Shown: positions 35,121-45,691 of the stretch, one piece after another | Position numbering within the stretch: the first letter of the stretch is position 1 | How the letters are laid out: each line of letters begins with the position of its first letter | DNA from: Anaspis maculata | Taxonomy: Eukaryota > Arthropoda > Insecta > Coleoptera > Scraptiidae | Length of the DNA stretch: 64,000 nt | NCBI GenBank assembly: GCA_949128115.1 | Contig: OX421965.1 | Coordinates: forward strand, 53,125,257-53,189,256 | Direction: 5' to 3' | The notes under the pieces: generated by a model | What the model was told of the DNA's origin: nothing | What the model saw: only the letters and a program-made list of their open reading frames with translations | The model's database searches: none | Made by a program: the position numbers and the translations under genes

Positions 35121-38100
35121 GACGCGTTGTACATGGCAAGCGAATTTCACAAAAAATTATTGAAATGACCATTATCAAAATAATGACATAAAATGTGAAT
35201 AAACAAATGCAAATTGAGACATGGTAAAAATCAGCGCACGGTGCGACGACTAGACAAAGACTTCTCTAGCGTGTGTGTTTAAAAATAGTCCACCAGAAAC
35301 AAATGCATGTGTTTAAATTATCAAACAAAATGCCAACTAACGCAATACATGATTTTAGGTGTTTGTTGTATTGATACATATAATATAAAGACTTTTATAT
35401 AAGCTGTATATGGATTTTACAGTTTATGTACTTAATTTGACACTTGTCAAACTAACCTCAAAAACTACAACATTTTCACAATTTGCACTGAAACAAACAC
35501 GTAAAATGTTGTACAACACTCGTGGCTTGTTACACAAGATATTTTCCGACACTCAGCCTCTTACAGAACTCGGGCTGCGCCCTCGTTCTGCAAATTTCGG
35601 CTTCGTGTCTGAAAACCACTTATGTAACAGCCAACTCGTATCGTAAACTACTATTAGGTACATCCAAAACCCAATGCAATGTTCAAAGAGAGATACAATT
35701 GACACATACATGTCACGTAAGAGAGAAAATAAGTAAAATTACGTAGGTACCATGAGCATACACAAAACACTTGTTTCCCCCAACAGACGTCTATTCGTTC
35801 TCCCTGCATTTCGTGCGCGAAGCTCCGAGTTCCCTGAAAAATGATGCCTTCTTTTCCCGCGGTTCCCTAACAGCCCACTAAAAATCACGTACGCTAAAGT
35901 AATAAAATCGCCCTCTGCCCTCCATTCGCATTGCCAACCCATGAGTTCTTACAAATAGTTGCTCTCCTAGTCACATTCCAAGACTTTGAACATCTACAAA
36001 TTTTCAAACCTAGAGACGGCGCGCTCATTTAAGACATGCTAAAATGTTCAGTTACAATAAAGCGAAACCCCACAGTGGGGGCCGTCGTGTCTCGGTGGCG
36101 TGTGTTGCAGGTCATACTTGAGCCGGCGAGGACGAGTCGAGCGGGCCGAAAAGGCAGCGGCAGGCTCGACGAGGAATTCACATGTTGCAGGGCCAAAAAA
36201 CGCGGAGCACTCCGAAAATCCTTGACAGAGTGAAACGGGTTGGACAATCGGATGAAATGGCGCTGATCACCCCGTAAATGATGCTTCCTCAAAAAGAGAG
36301 GTTGTTTCCTATCTACAGGGTGTCTCATGATATCGCTTCCTGACGAAAAGTCTTTCTGACTACAGGGGTGCCTCACAATCATCATCATCATCACCAAAGA
36401 AACATCTGGCATCTGTTTTGGTTGACCCACCCTTTTATTATGCCACTCAATGACAAAAGTGCGTAGATAACGTTACATTGCTCATAAAATGTTGATAATC
36501 AGAGGTGACTTACTGGCTTGGTGCCTTTTACTGTTAATTTTTCATAGCAGCCATTCCTCTGGACGGCGTTAGCGCGTTTTTGCCGTCGAAGGCCATCATT
36601 CACGCAATGACACACGAAATGCCGCTTCAGGGAAATTTCGACTTGCTCGCGCGAACATCCAATAAGTCCGATGTGATATTGATGGACCGATTCCTTATGT
36701 AAAAGCCGATGTATTTTGTATGCCACACAGTGGAATACTACCCACAGCATGCATATTCCATTGGCCAGTATTAGTGCGGAGAAGTTGGCGAATGCCGAAC
36801 ATAAATCACCCGCACTAGAATTGTACGAGACTTGTAATCTCCACTAGGTCGATTAAAACTCGTGTACTTCTCGTCTGGGAGGCGAGCGGACTAGTGGCGG
36901 TGCTAGTAGTAGCACATAAATTCGAATTTCTTTTTTCCCCTCGGCGGTAAAATATTGGTTTGGATGTTTGTGGATGTAGTGTCTTGCATGCAGATCGCCT
37001 GTTCCGGTGGATCGGATCGATCTAAATGCCGGGCCGAAAAGTGCACCATGCCATGTTTTCTTGTATATTCTTTGCCGTTACTGACTGGCTGCTGTTGCTG
37101 AGGTTGGTGGTGGTAGTGGTAATTGTATTGCATGGGATGTATATACCTAGTATGGGCTGTAATGGGATGCCGTCACGAAAGTGGGAATTAAATTTTTCAA
37201 AGCAAATCAAAGCTGATTACCTCTATTGGAAACTTGCGGTTCCATGTAACGAATGACATTATGTAGGTATAATAATAAAGGGTTGAAGGAAATTGAGCAC
37301 AATATTAGCTTCTATATTCAACTACTATAAGCTAAATGATGGAGCGGAAGCACCTCGGAAAGTGGCGGATTCAAAGAGTTAGCAGCATAATTATTTTTGA
37401 AAGTGGCAATTCGAGAGTTTTTTTAAACGTAAAAATTGTGAGCTTTCCAAAGTTTATCCCAACACAGTCAATATTCAAGTACTTACCTATACTAATAATG
37501 ACACAAAAACCTAAAAAGCATTTTTCGATGACATTTCACTATTTTTTTCAAGCCGCGGTTCATCTGCATGCTGGAAAGTTCAAGATGCATGAAGCAAAGC
37601 GAACGGATAGTCTTCCAGCATCAAAGCTCCATTCTCAGGACAAAAATGTGGAACATCATTCATCTGTCGTTCAACTTTTTTGTGTCTTTGATGATAGATG
37701 ATATGATTGGTACCCTGGGGGGAGTGGTAAAATGGGCCCAATAGCGAGGCCTACGTGCCAGGTGGAATTCCGTCCCATCAACTCCCCCCAATAAATCCAG
37801 AAATCCAGAATCCAGATATGTGAATCCTGCTGCAACTGCACGGCTGCTGGGATGTTCATTGTCTTGCCAATAGTTCTCCATGGTTTGGCGTGTCTTCTCG
37901 ACTGGAAGAGGTGAAAGGATTGATAATTCCATGGGACTCTTTTTTTGGACGAAGCGTTAGTTTATTTTCAGTTTGGATAATCGTCAAGTTGAGCCGGCTT
38001 CGATTTATTTATTCACCAGCGAAAATTAAAAACAAGTCGAAAAATCACTACAGTTTTTAATAAAATGGGAAAAAGCGTCAGTCATCACGTCCCGCAAAAA

Positions 38101-38360
38101 TGTTCCGTCTATCTGCAGAGAAAATGCGTAAAAACTGTGTTCCAAAAGTGGTCCGAACGCCTTCTTGTCTCTTTGTGAATTATTTTGCCAAATGAAGCCA
38201 GAGCAGCCAACCACTAAGTTTTGGGGATTTTCTATATTTCAGATTTGGAAACTTGGAAACAAAATCTCACAGCCGACTAGAATCACGGTACAAGTGAACA
38301 TACTATACCACACCACAACCTCCTCATACGATGGAAAGTTCGAGAACGCTAATCGGAGGC
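35121..38360. other. Stretch without recognisable gene
   Basis: Short frames only. A GC-richer block at 36,060-36,200 and a (CAT)n run near 36,380 are present. A small inverted pair (GGGGGGAGT near 37,719 and ACTCCCCCC near 37,781) could form a hairpin. Confidence 0.45.
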
Positions 38361-39271
38361 ATACCGTCCGTTTTTTATTTTAGGCCCCAGCCCGTAGCAT
38401 CTTTATTATGGGTTTCACACCCAATATATTATATATTTTTGAAATCACAAAAACTAGATCTTTCGACTGATGATATGTCAAATAATTTTTGACTGATGTC
38501 ATTTTTTGACAAATGACAGAATCTTACTTGTGATACATCATTTTAAAGCCCATAAAATTCTGAGGAGAACTGTGTTTTTATTTTTGTAATAGGGTGTCTT
38601 TTACAGCTTCTAGGGATCTTTCAATAAGAAAAAAATGTTGAATTTCAAAAATACATATTAAGTAAATAGGTAAAGCAGGTACCTATTTTTAATGTAAACT
38701 AATGATAATAATGATTAATTAATCACAATGAAACATCAAGAAGTTGCTCGAATGACCGCCTCCTTGTTCCTTGAATGAAAGATTCGACGATCAGTGAATT
38801 GGAACTACCACCGGCCCAACGTGATGACATCCGAGCTTGCCAGAAATGACCCCCCTCGAGTTTTTATGAGCCTACCCGAAAGATAAGGTGTTTATAAAGT
38901 TTCCCAATAATTTGGACAATTTAAAAATCAGATCATCTCCATTAGTTAGTTTTAAAAATATCTATTACTTATTGAGTTGCTATTTCTGAAATTGACATTT
39001 TTTCCTATTCAAAGACCCCTAGAAGCTGTAAAAGACACCCCATTTTAAAAATAAAAACACACTTCTCCTCAGAATTTAATAGGCTTTAAAATGATGTATC
39101 GCAAGTACTATTCTGTCATTTGTCAAAAAATGACATCTGTCAAAAATAATTTGACATATCATCACTAAAAAGATCTTGTTTTTCTGATTTCAAAAATATA
39201 TAATATATCGGGTGTGAAATTCATAATAAAGATGCTACGGGCTGGGGCCTAAAATAAAAAACGGACGGTAT
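38361..39271. mobile_element. Long foldback palindrome (0.91 kb) with TA-type ends
   Basis: ATACCGTCCGTTTTTTATTT at the left is mirrored by AAATAAAAAACGGACGGTAT at the right. GGCCCCAGCCCGTAGCATCT pairs with AGATGCTACGGGCTGGGGCC, and GGTGTCTTTTACAGCTTCTA with its complement near 39,020. Arms are well conserved. The TA outside CCGTCCG fits a TA target duplication. Non-coding. Confidence 0.88.
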
Positions 39272-39991
39272 ATAATGCACCGATCGTCGCCTTACGACCA
39301 ATATTGAAGGCGGAGTGGCAGCAAGCGGATAAAAGCGAAGTACCTGCGATATTTCCTAGCGTGAATAATTGTTGACGTGTATTTATTATAGTACGCAGTA
39401 ATGAACAGTGTGTGTTTCAAAACTATCGTCTCAATCAATCGAACCCGTACGCGAAATACGTAACACTATGGAAGGAAATATTATCAAGAAATATAGAATA
39501 ATAGCGTAGTTACGGGGTGATGTAGAACACAGTGCAAAATTTCAACAATTTCAACGTAGCCCCATTCGCCATTTCTTTTTTTGATCCCAATGCACAAATT
39601 ACTGTTCAATTTCAATCTCCACACAACTCAAAAATTCTCGGGTGGAAGGGGGACACTTTGAAAAATTACTGTGACCGGAATTTTCCGAAAAGTCAAATCA
39701 TGAAATCAAACTACCCTACTTTGAACATGTTTATTTACAATAAGTTAGCAATCGATACATTCCTAACTTCTACAAGTTGGAAAATAATGTCACTTTCGGA
39801 CCATGGGCCGAAAGTGATGTATGAACAGAGGTGATCTGATATGAACAGCTTACGCGGACCACGGAGTGTTGGTGGATGCGTTGTTTGAAAAGGTTGCCTA
39901 TGCTTACCTGATAAAAACTTTTGACGCGAGAAACTTCAAATAAAGCTGACTATTTGCATTTAAACTGGATCATTGTGAATAAAGTCTTATA
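39272..39991. other. Stretch without recognisable gene
   Basis: One 100-codon frame at 39,532-39,834 has no motif that I recognise. Nothing else stands out. Confidence 0.4.
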
Positions 39992-40090
39992 AGTACATAC
40001 CACGGAGTAAAGCGTCATTACAGCCCACGAGATTCTATCTCACCTCGGCACGCCTCGGTAATATATTGAATCCCTTGGCTGTAATGTGAC
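39992..40090. repeat. Left part of a small hairpin element split by the Polinton derivative
   Basis: TACATACCACGGAGTAAAGC and GTCATTACAGCC (39,994-40,028) are complementary to GGCTGTAATGTGACGCTTTC (40,077-40,096) continued by CACCTCGGTATGTAA, which is found only after the big element at 51,206-51,220. So one arm of a roughly 120-bp hairpin was cut by the 11.1-kb insertion. Confidence 0.8.
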
Positions 40091-40096
40091 GCTTTC
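40091..40096. repeat. Target-site duplication (left) of the Polinton derivative
   Basis: GCTTTC immediately precedes the AGTAGAGAG terminus and recurs right after the ACT-3' terminus at 51,200-51,205. A 6-bp duplication is the Maverick/Polinton size, and the interrupted hairpin confirms it. Confidence 0.88.
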
Positions 40097-40723
40097 AGTA
40101 GAGAGAGAAGAGGGCGACTGAATCAAGTTTCATTACATGTAATTACAGAGGAGGTAATTACAGAGGAGGTAATTAGACCGGTCCTACCGCTCTACAGTAC
40201 ACTCTTTAGGGTACGACGCCGGGTGCTATAGAGACGTGATATGGGTCAGGATCCTGAAACCGAGCTCATTAATTATTGAGGTAATTACTAGAGAGGTAAT
40301 AACACCCTGAGAGTATGTGCACACCAGTTTTACCGTTGCGAGCTTGAACCCGCGGTTTACCTGGACCGTCGCTTTAGTCCTCCTCCTCCTCTTCATGCCT
40401 ACCGCTGCAGGTGCAAAGCAGAACAGTGGCAGGTGCATGTGCCATCGTGTCTTCTCAGTCGAACCTCCTCCGACACCGTTTGCGCTATATTGGTAAGAGC
40501 GAGATGAAGCGCTGCCATCCTCTTAACACAGCTCGACCAAGCGCACAGCGGTGGGTCTCCTCCTCTCGCGCTCGGTATTACCTGCTCCGCATGACCCAAA
40601 ACCGCCGGATCGTGTTTTATGGCTGCTTCCAATCGAACATGCGAAGGAGTCACAAAGGTAGGTCCTTCGCAAGGTCCTGATGGTCGGAGGTCCTTGCACA
40701 TATTGGGGGCATGAGCGCTGCAT

Positions 40724-40770
<47 letters not shown>

Positions 40771-42273
40771 CTATTTCGCTCCCACATCTCTGTCTATCAT
40801 CCTATGCAGTGGTGGCCCGGCCAAACGCAGAGGTTTGAGAGAGAACCGTCTGCTGTGCTCTTACTTACCTACAGAGAGGCGCACAACGTTTTAAAAAAAT
40901 TAGATGAGGTACCTAATTTTTCTGAGATGAGGTACCTAATTTTTCTATTTGCTCGCGCTTCGGTGTACGGTTTCATTTATCGACGCTCACAACATGGGAA
41001 CGAAGGGATGCACGACGCTTTAAAAAAAAAAAAAACACTGAGAGGAGATACCTAATTTTTCTATATGACCGCTACGTCGCAATGTTTTAATCATAGCAAG
41101 GAGGGAGAATATGAAATAGATAGCTCTTACTTACCTACAGAGAGGCGCACAACGTTTTAAAAAAATTAGATGAGGTACCTAATTTTTCTGAGATGAGGTA
41201 CCTAATTTTTCTATTTGCTCGCGCTTCGGTGTACGGTTTCATTTATCGACGCTCACAACATGGGAACGAAGGGATGCACGGCGCTTTAAAAAAATCAATG
41301 AGAGGAGGTACCTAATTTTTCCATATGACCGCTACGTCGCAATGTTTTAATCATAGCAAGGAGGGAGAATATGAAATAGGTATGGAAGCAGAGGTGAGGC
41401 GCACAGCGTTTTAAAAAAATTAGATGAGGTACCTAATTTTTCTGAGATGAGATATCTAATTTTTCTATATGCTCGCTACGTCGGAATGTATTAACCAAAA
41501 CAAGTCGACATGCTCTGGACAGATGAACCGATACATAGCTAACTGTTGTACTAATCATCATGATGTTTTTGATGGTAGGGGGTAATAGATACCTCGGTAC
41601 ATCATCTAGCTGTGTTTTAACGGCCATTTTTACCTTCGTCACAATTCAAAAATTCAAATATTCAAATCCGGTATTGGTATGATATCCCCTGCCAGAGGGT
41701 GGAGGGTAGGGAGCGGCGGGTGGCAACCGGGATTGTTCGATAAGGTGAACGAAACTGCTGGTTAGATAGATATAGCTCGTTTATGGTTTTGTAAATTGCC
41801 GAATTAAGGGCTTTTTCTCGCGAGAAGACCTAAGCGCCGCATGTGACAAAGCGCGCTATATCGGCTCCATCCCTGTCTATCATCCCACATCGAGATGGAT
41901 ATATTTGAGGCCTGTTAGATGCATAAGGTTAGGTTTCCGACCGAGGGTCTGCAGGTATAAAGTGCTATTATCATACAAAACCGATAGGTACCTGTTCTTT
42001 AAAAAATTCATGCTCCCAAAGCTCGGGGTATATTATAGAATTATGTGCCATCATAGTTTCGAGGAAAATGGTGATATGATGGTGGTGTATGGAGATAATT
42101 CTACGAGCACTTTGGAAAAACCATATAGCAACACAACGAGACGGCTTCTATACCACTTTCTAAAGCATGGGGAAGCAGTGCCACTTGAATGAAAACTACG
42201 AGTGCACTCGCTTTTTTTTTTTTATAAACCCAGCTGTGAATGAGCATAATGAGCACCGTTTACCTGGAATCGC
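40097..42273 (+). repeat. Left terminal inverted repeat (2,177 bp)
   Basis: It runs from AGTAGAGAGAGAAGAGGG to TTTACCTGGAATCGC and is mirrored by 51,199-49,331. It includes iterated GGTAATTACAGAGGA words near the tip, a (GA)n tract at about 40,727-40,768, and repeated TTAGATGAGGTACCTAATTT blocks. Relative to the right arm it has a 266-bp tandem duplication (40,858-41,123 and 41,124-41,380) and about 55 extra bases near 40,317-40,371. Frames repeated in both arms (for example 42,010-42,192) show mostly replacement changes between arms, so I do not call them genes. Confidence 0.92.
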
Positions 42274-42373
42274 ATGGTTTAGCTGTAAAGATGTTGTGGG
42301 GTATGAGACAGTTCGGCATGCGTTAATTAGCAGTAGCCGTTGAAAAAAACCAGGCAATCATTTTTTCAAGAGT

Positions 42374-42379
42374 TTTATT
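42374..42379 (-). terminator. Poly(A) signal overlapping the stop codon of the 150-aa gene
   Basis: On the - strand the stop TGA (42,381-42,379) runs directly into AATAAA, sharing its last A. Such economy is common in compact viral genomes and supports a real transcription unit. Confidence 0.6.
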
Positions 42380-42831
42380 CAAAAATTAATACATGTCTTC
42401 AGTCGTTCATAATCCGATAATACATCATCGTAGTGTAGTTCGAGGAACTCTAGCATGCATGAAACTTTTTCATTAGATTTGAAACCAGCCAAAATCTGTT
42501 TGAGAACTTTATACATAGAAACGTTCGAGTTCGATACATCGCTCGTTATTTTAAAGGAGCTTGATAATAAATCAGTATAAAATTTTTTAAAATTCATTGA
42601 TTCTAGAGCCTCTAATCTATAGCTAATGATATCTCTCATTCGTGCAATTTGTTGTAGAAAATTTTCATGCAGATAGACGGTCTGGGCCCTGCTATGTAGA
42701 TGTCCGATGCCTGCAGATGAACCCAATTTTAGAGTATAGTTCTCGAAAATTTTCATATCACCATTCGGAACGTTCGAAGTTGATGCAGTCGAAGAGGGCA
42801 AGAGCTCTATTAATTCACTCCATTCCCGCAT
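42379..42831 (-). CDS. 150-aa protein of the Polinton derivative, unrecognised
   Basis: The frame starts at an ATG (42,831) just inside the left TIR border and reads toward the left tip. The product is mostly helical, with LLPSSTASTSN near the N-terminus, then a region of regularly spaced hydrophobic residues (NFLQQIARMRDIISYRLEAL) and an acidic end (LELHYDDVLSDYERL). No membrane segment, Cys cluster or known enzymatic motif is visible. The poly(A) signal overlaps its stop, and a GATATATC lies about 85 bp upstream of the ATG with an ACAGTC initiator-like word some 30 bp after it. These suggest a working gene. Function unknown; it could be a Polinton accessory gene or a captured host gene. Confidence 0.5.
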   Translation of the reverse strand: MREWSELIELLPSSTASTSNVPNGDMKIFENYTLKLGSSAGIGHLHSRAQTVYLHENFLQQIARMRDIISYRLEALESMNFKKFYTDLLSSSFKITSDVSNSNVSMYKVLKQILAGFKSNEKVSCMLEFLELHYDDVLSDYERLKTCINF

Positions 42832-43058
42832 GGTGAAAGATATTCGGCTCGAATTTGCATGCGATATGATGATGATTAGAGAGACTGTACTATAGAGTGA
42901 CGAAGCTATGAAAGGGATATATCGGTATTCTTTGTCAGTGTCTCGGCATTTCCTGGCCTCGTCAAAATTTTAAACATAGTCAGCTGGGTGGGCGTGGTTG
43001 CTATTGACATTTGTCATTTCCCCGATTTGTTTACAATCTTGAATTGTCATTATTTTGC

Positions 43059-43367
43059 ATGCCGAAATCGCCGAAATCCGGGCTAAAAATGCCAAAACGA
43101 AAAAGGTGCACCGTGAAGCAGTACAAGAGTCGGGAAGATGTGATGTTTTCCTTGCCGAAGAAACCATCAGGTATAGAATCTTGCAAAATTGATGAACTTC
43201 TATTATTGTACTTTTTGGGTTTTCCAGCTGTTCGGGGCCAGTACCTACTGAAATACATAATATACCTACTGCGCTTACGGCAATTACAAATCTATCTTCT
43301 TGATGGGGTCACCACGTCGACGGTTACGGCATTCAACGATCAACGGAATTTGTGTTCGAGGGAATGA
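43059..43367 (+). CDS. Possible small gene of the Polinton derivative, basic N-terminus
   Basis: From the ATG at 43,059 the frame gives 102 aa. It opens with a very basic segment (MPKSPKSGLKMPKRKRCTVK) ending in FSLPKKPS. A donor-like CAG|GTATAG at 43,170/43,171 and an acceptor TTTTCCAG ending 43,227 would remove a 57-bp in-frame intron, close in size to the ELOVL introns. The first exon loosely resembles the start of a THAP zinc finger (Cys, then an F-x-x-P-K end), but the second zinc-binding Cys is missing. The C-terminal half is hydrophobic and unconvincing. Gene status is doubtful. Confidence 0.3.
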   Translation: MPKSPKSGLKMPKRKRCTVKQYKSREDVMFSLPKKPSGIESCKIDELLLLYFLGFPAVRGQYLLKYIIYLLRLRQLQIYLLDGVTTSTVTAFNDQRNLCSRE

Positions 43368-43937
43368 GTTGGATGATGAAACCTACGTTCGACGAAATGC
43401 CAGCAGTACTTGAAATACGGTGTACGAAAGCATCTGCTATGTATGGAATACAATATACATGCCTAAAACAGTTTTTAAGAGTTTCTGTTAAATTTAGTGA
43501 GAAAATCTGTGTTGAAAGATGAAACCATCAAACGGTCGACTTAATAACCTCAACAAAAATATTGACAGCTCATGTCATGCATTTTGACTGTGACGCAGGC
43601 TCGACGCAGGGTGGTTTAGTAACAAGCAATTGCACCACACCCTGACGTGCAAATACCCTAGTGCTCTAGCTTTCTCTCTCTCTATACCCTCTCGCTCAAT
43701 GACTTGGCTTACGTCTCTCTCTCTGGGTGACCAGATCCCAGGTCTCTCTAATGATGATTGCTGGTGAGAGTCCTCTGGCGATGCTAAGCCCAACTCGTAT
43801 CCTTGCAGCTGATCCGTTCAGAGTTGTTTGATATAGTAATTCGGTCTCTTGAACGATGGCTTCGTCATAATACCGTAACATTTTTTCGATAGACTGCCAG
43901 GGGCTGAACAAGGTGGGCATCTCTCTTTTTGTTTGAC

Positions 43938-44300
43938 GTTGGTGCTGGCGATGCTATGAAGATGTTTACGATGCTTATAATGCTAGCTGCTTATCTCGAT
44001 ATGCCGGTGATGATCCTTACGTTGATATGACGATAGAGGTGATGATGCTTGCGATGATATGGCGATAGCGAGGGTGATGAATATGATAATATGACGTTGT
44101 TTTATGATGAAATAACGTTAGCGGTGATGATGCGTGTGATGATATGGCGATAGCGGTGATGATCCTTACGTTGATATGACGATAGAGATGATGATGCTTG
44201 CGATGATATGACGATAACAGTGATGTTGCTTTATGATGATATGGAGTTGCTGGTGATGTTATCACGTTGTTGGTGATGATGGCTACGTTGCTTATGGCGA
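43938..44300. repeat. Degenerate GATGATATGGCGATAGC minisatellite
   Basis: Imperfect units of roughly 30 bp built on GATGATATGRCGATAGCGGTGATG fill this stretch. A larger near-copy of about 65 bp at 44,005 recurs at 44,154 (about 149 bp period). It lies between the possible small gene and the integrase remnant. Confidence 0.75.
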
Positions 44301-44503
44301 TAGCGCCGATGGAGTTTATGACGGCTGTGATCGGGACGTTTTTGCTCCAGACACCTTATTTCACCGGCTCTCTGACGTTAAGTGTGATCGACGAGGTTGC
44401 TGGTTCAAACAACGTCTGCTCTCGCAATCCACCCTCGATCGGGCATGCCCAAATATTTAACGTAAAGCCTCGAACCGGTTTTTTTCAAAACTTTTTCCAC
44501 TAG
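44267..44503 (+). pseudogene. Protein fragment with SVIDEV..SNN.CSRNP, copy 1
   Basis: The + frame contains LLQTPYFTGSLTLSVIDEV followed by AGSNNVCSRNPPS. An inverted copy at 48,071-48,310 on the other strand reads LQIAYFAGSLMISVIDEV then DGSNNICSRNPSS. Conservation at protein level between copies, with many silent or conservative changes, suggests that both derive from a once functional Polinton gene. I do not recognise the family; a structural-protein fragment is a guess. The N-terminal half of the frame is just the GATGATATG minisatellite. Confidence 0.45.
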
Positions 44504-44712
44504 ATAGATCTCGGGATGTTTAGTTTTCTGTAGTTCTCGTTCGTAAAAACATCCCATGATCGGCGAACCCTTTAGATCTTCAATAAGATATGTAGGTGGA
44601 TTGCTATTCGGTTTCACTCGTCTGATGCGAAACAGCTCCGTCGTTCAGTTGGGGGTATAACCTTTTTCAAAAAGTACTTTGTATTTACCCAGACGCGCTA
44701 GCAGCCCATGCC
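44405..44712 (-). pseudogene. Polinton integrase C-terminus with chromodomain, broken
   Basis: Reading - from about 44,712: ARLGKYKVLFEKGYTPN, then a TGA where this family has Trp, then TTELFRIRRVK and NPPTYLIEDLKGSPIMG, CFYERELQKTKHPEIY, and a chromodomain-like end (YLVEKVLKKTG...YVKYLG...GWI). The YLxEDLxGxPIxGxFYExELQKT block followed by a chromodomain is characteristic of Maverick/Polinton integrases. The catalytic DDE core is absent because the frame runs into repeat sequence near 44,715. The part after the TGA is an open 70-codon frame. It documents the element's origin but cannot work. Confidence 0.85.
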
Positions 44713-44722
44713 GACTCGGCGC

Positions 44723-44820
44723 TTAAATGATTCTATTAATCTATCCATCTATAATATGCCTCATTAGATCAGCCGGCTGAACCATGCCTAATTCCATATG
44801 GTCGTCGGTTAAAACATCAC
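44723..44820. repeat. Internal repeat block, copy 1 of 3
   Basis: TTAAATGATTCTATTAATCT and the following 75 bases recur closely at 45,246-45,340 and, inverted and more diverged, at about 48,897-48,985. The blocks bracket the 59-bp array and mark the far side of the psq gene. Confidence 0.75.
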
Positions 44821-44854
44821 GAGCTGATTATGGCATGACGAGCTGCCAGTTAAA

Positions 44855-45240
44855 TCATGACGTCACTGTTGACAGCTCATGCCGACTTATGGCATGACGC
44901 GCTGGTGGTTAAAGCATGACGTCACTGTTGACAGCTCATGCCGACTTATGGCATGACGCGGTGGTGGTTAAAGCATGACGTCACTGTTGACAGCTCATGC
45001 CGACTTATGGCATGACGCGCTGGTGGTTAAAGCATGACGTCACTGTTGACAGCTCATGCCGACTTATGGCATGACGCGGTGGTGGTTAAAGCATGACGTC
45101 ACTGTTGACAGCTCATGCCGACTTATGGCATGACGCGGTGGTGGTTAAAGCATGACGTCACTGTTGACAGCTCATGCCGACTTATGGCATGACGCGCTGG
45201 TGGTTAAAGCATGACGTCACTGTTGACAGCTCATGCCGAC
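44855..45240 (+). repeat. 59-bp tandem array, seven units, each with TGACGTCA
   Basis: GCATGACGTCACTGTTGACA recurs every 59 bp (starts at 44,855, 44,914, 44,973, 45,032, 45,091, 45,150, 45,209); units are almost identical, differing mainly at CGCGCTGG/CGCGGTGG. Each has the CRE/ATF octamer TGACGTCA and an inverted pair CATGCC...GGCATG. A diverged unit lies at 45,378. The array ends about 360 bp upstream of the TATA box of the psq/CENP-B gene, fitting an enhancer, much as baculovirus hr repeats combine palindromes and CRE-like sites. The regulatory role is inference. Confidence 0.92.
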
Positions 45241-45245
45241 CCGAT

Positions 45246-45340
45246 GCTTAAATGATTCTATTAATCTATCAATCTATAATATACCTCAATAGATCATCCA
45301 GCTGAACCTTGCCTAATTCCGCATGGTCGTCGGTTAAAAC
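45246..45340. repeat. Internal repeat block, copy 2 of 3
   Basis: A close direct copy of 44,723-44,820, so the 59-bp array sits between two direct repeats. Confidence 0.8.
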
Positions 45341-45603
45341 ATCACGAGCTGATTATGGCATGACGAGCTGTTGGGTAAGGCATGACGTCATTGCTAGCAG
45401 CCCATGCCGACCCGACGCTTAAAACGTGATGATCTAGGTGATATGGCATGACGACTGATGGTTAATGCACAGCGCTTTGACTCTCAGACCATGCCGTCTC
45501 TACGGATAAAACATGTCGACTAGTGCTGCTGGCACATGTCAAATTATCTAGCAGAGCATGCCGACTTGTTATGGTTGAAACATTGCACCATAGCGGTTAT
45601 AGC

Positions 45604-45640
45604 TATAAAACCTCGAACACCTCCGATTAATAGCCAGTCG
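45604..45640 (+). promoter_or_regulatory. Core promoter of the psq/CENP-B gene
   Basis: TATAAAA lies at 45,604-45,610 and an initiator-like CCAGTC with its A at 45,636 is about 32 bp downstream, the normal TATA-to-start spacing. Transcription from there would give a leader of about 50 nt. A TCAGT at 45,655 is a second initiator candidate. Confidence 0.6.
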
Positions 45641-45661
45641 CGAGCGATCTTTGTTCAGTGA

Positions 45662-45691
45662 ATGAAGCTGCTGATCCTGAAAGAAACATGA
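45662..45691 (+). promoter_or_regulatory. Upstream ORF overlapping the psq/CENP-B start
   Basis: ATG at 45,662 opens a 9-codon frame ending in TGA at 45,689-45,691, overlapping the main ATG (45,688) as ATGA. If transcription starts at 45,636 this would be the first ATG, so the main protein would need leaky scanning or reinitiation. Confidence 0.5.

Noticed and set aside
40711..41055. Arg/Glu-repeat frame in both arms
   Set aside because: It is a translation of the (GA)n microsatellite and starts from an unconvincing context.
41905..42192. 95-codon frame present in both Polinton arms (also 49,407-49,694)
   Set aside because: It begins at TTG; from the first ATG only 60 codons remain. The few differences between arms are nearly all replacements, so there is no sign of protein-level selection. 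The shared frame follows from the shared repeat.
44855..45240. CRISPR-like array
   Set aside because: Units are contiguous 59-bp tandem repeats without unique spacers, in a eukaryotic transposon.
45658..45660. GTG as start of the psq/CENP-B protein
   Set aside because: Nuclear genes start at ATG; the first in-frame ATG is 45,688 and lies before the HTH domain, so nothing is lost.
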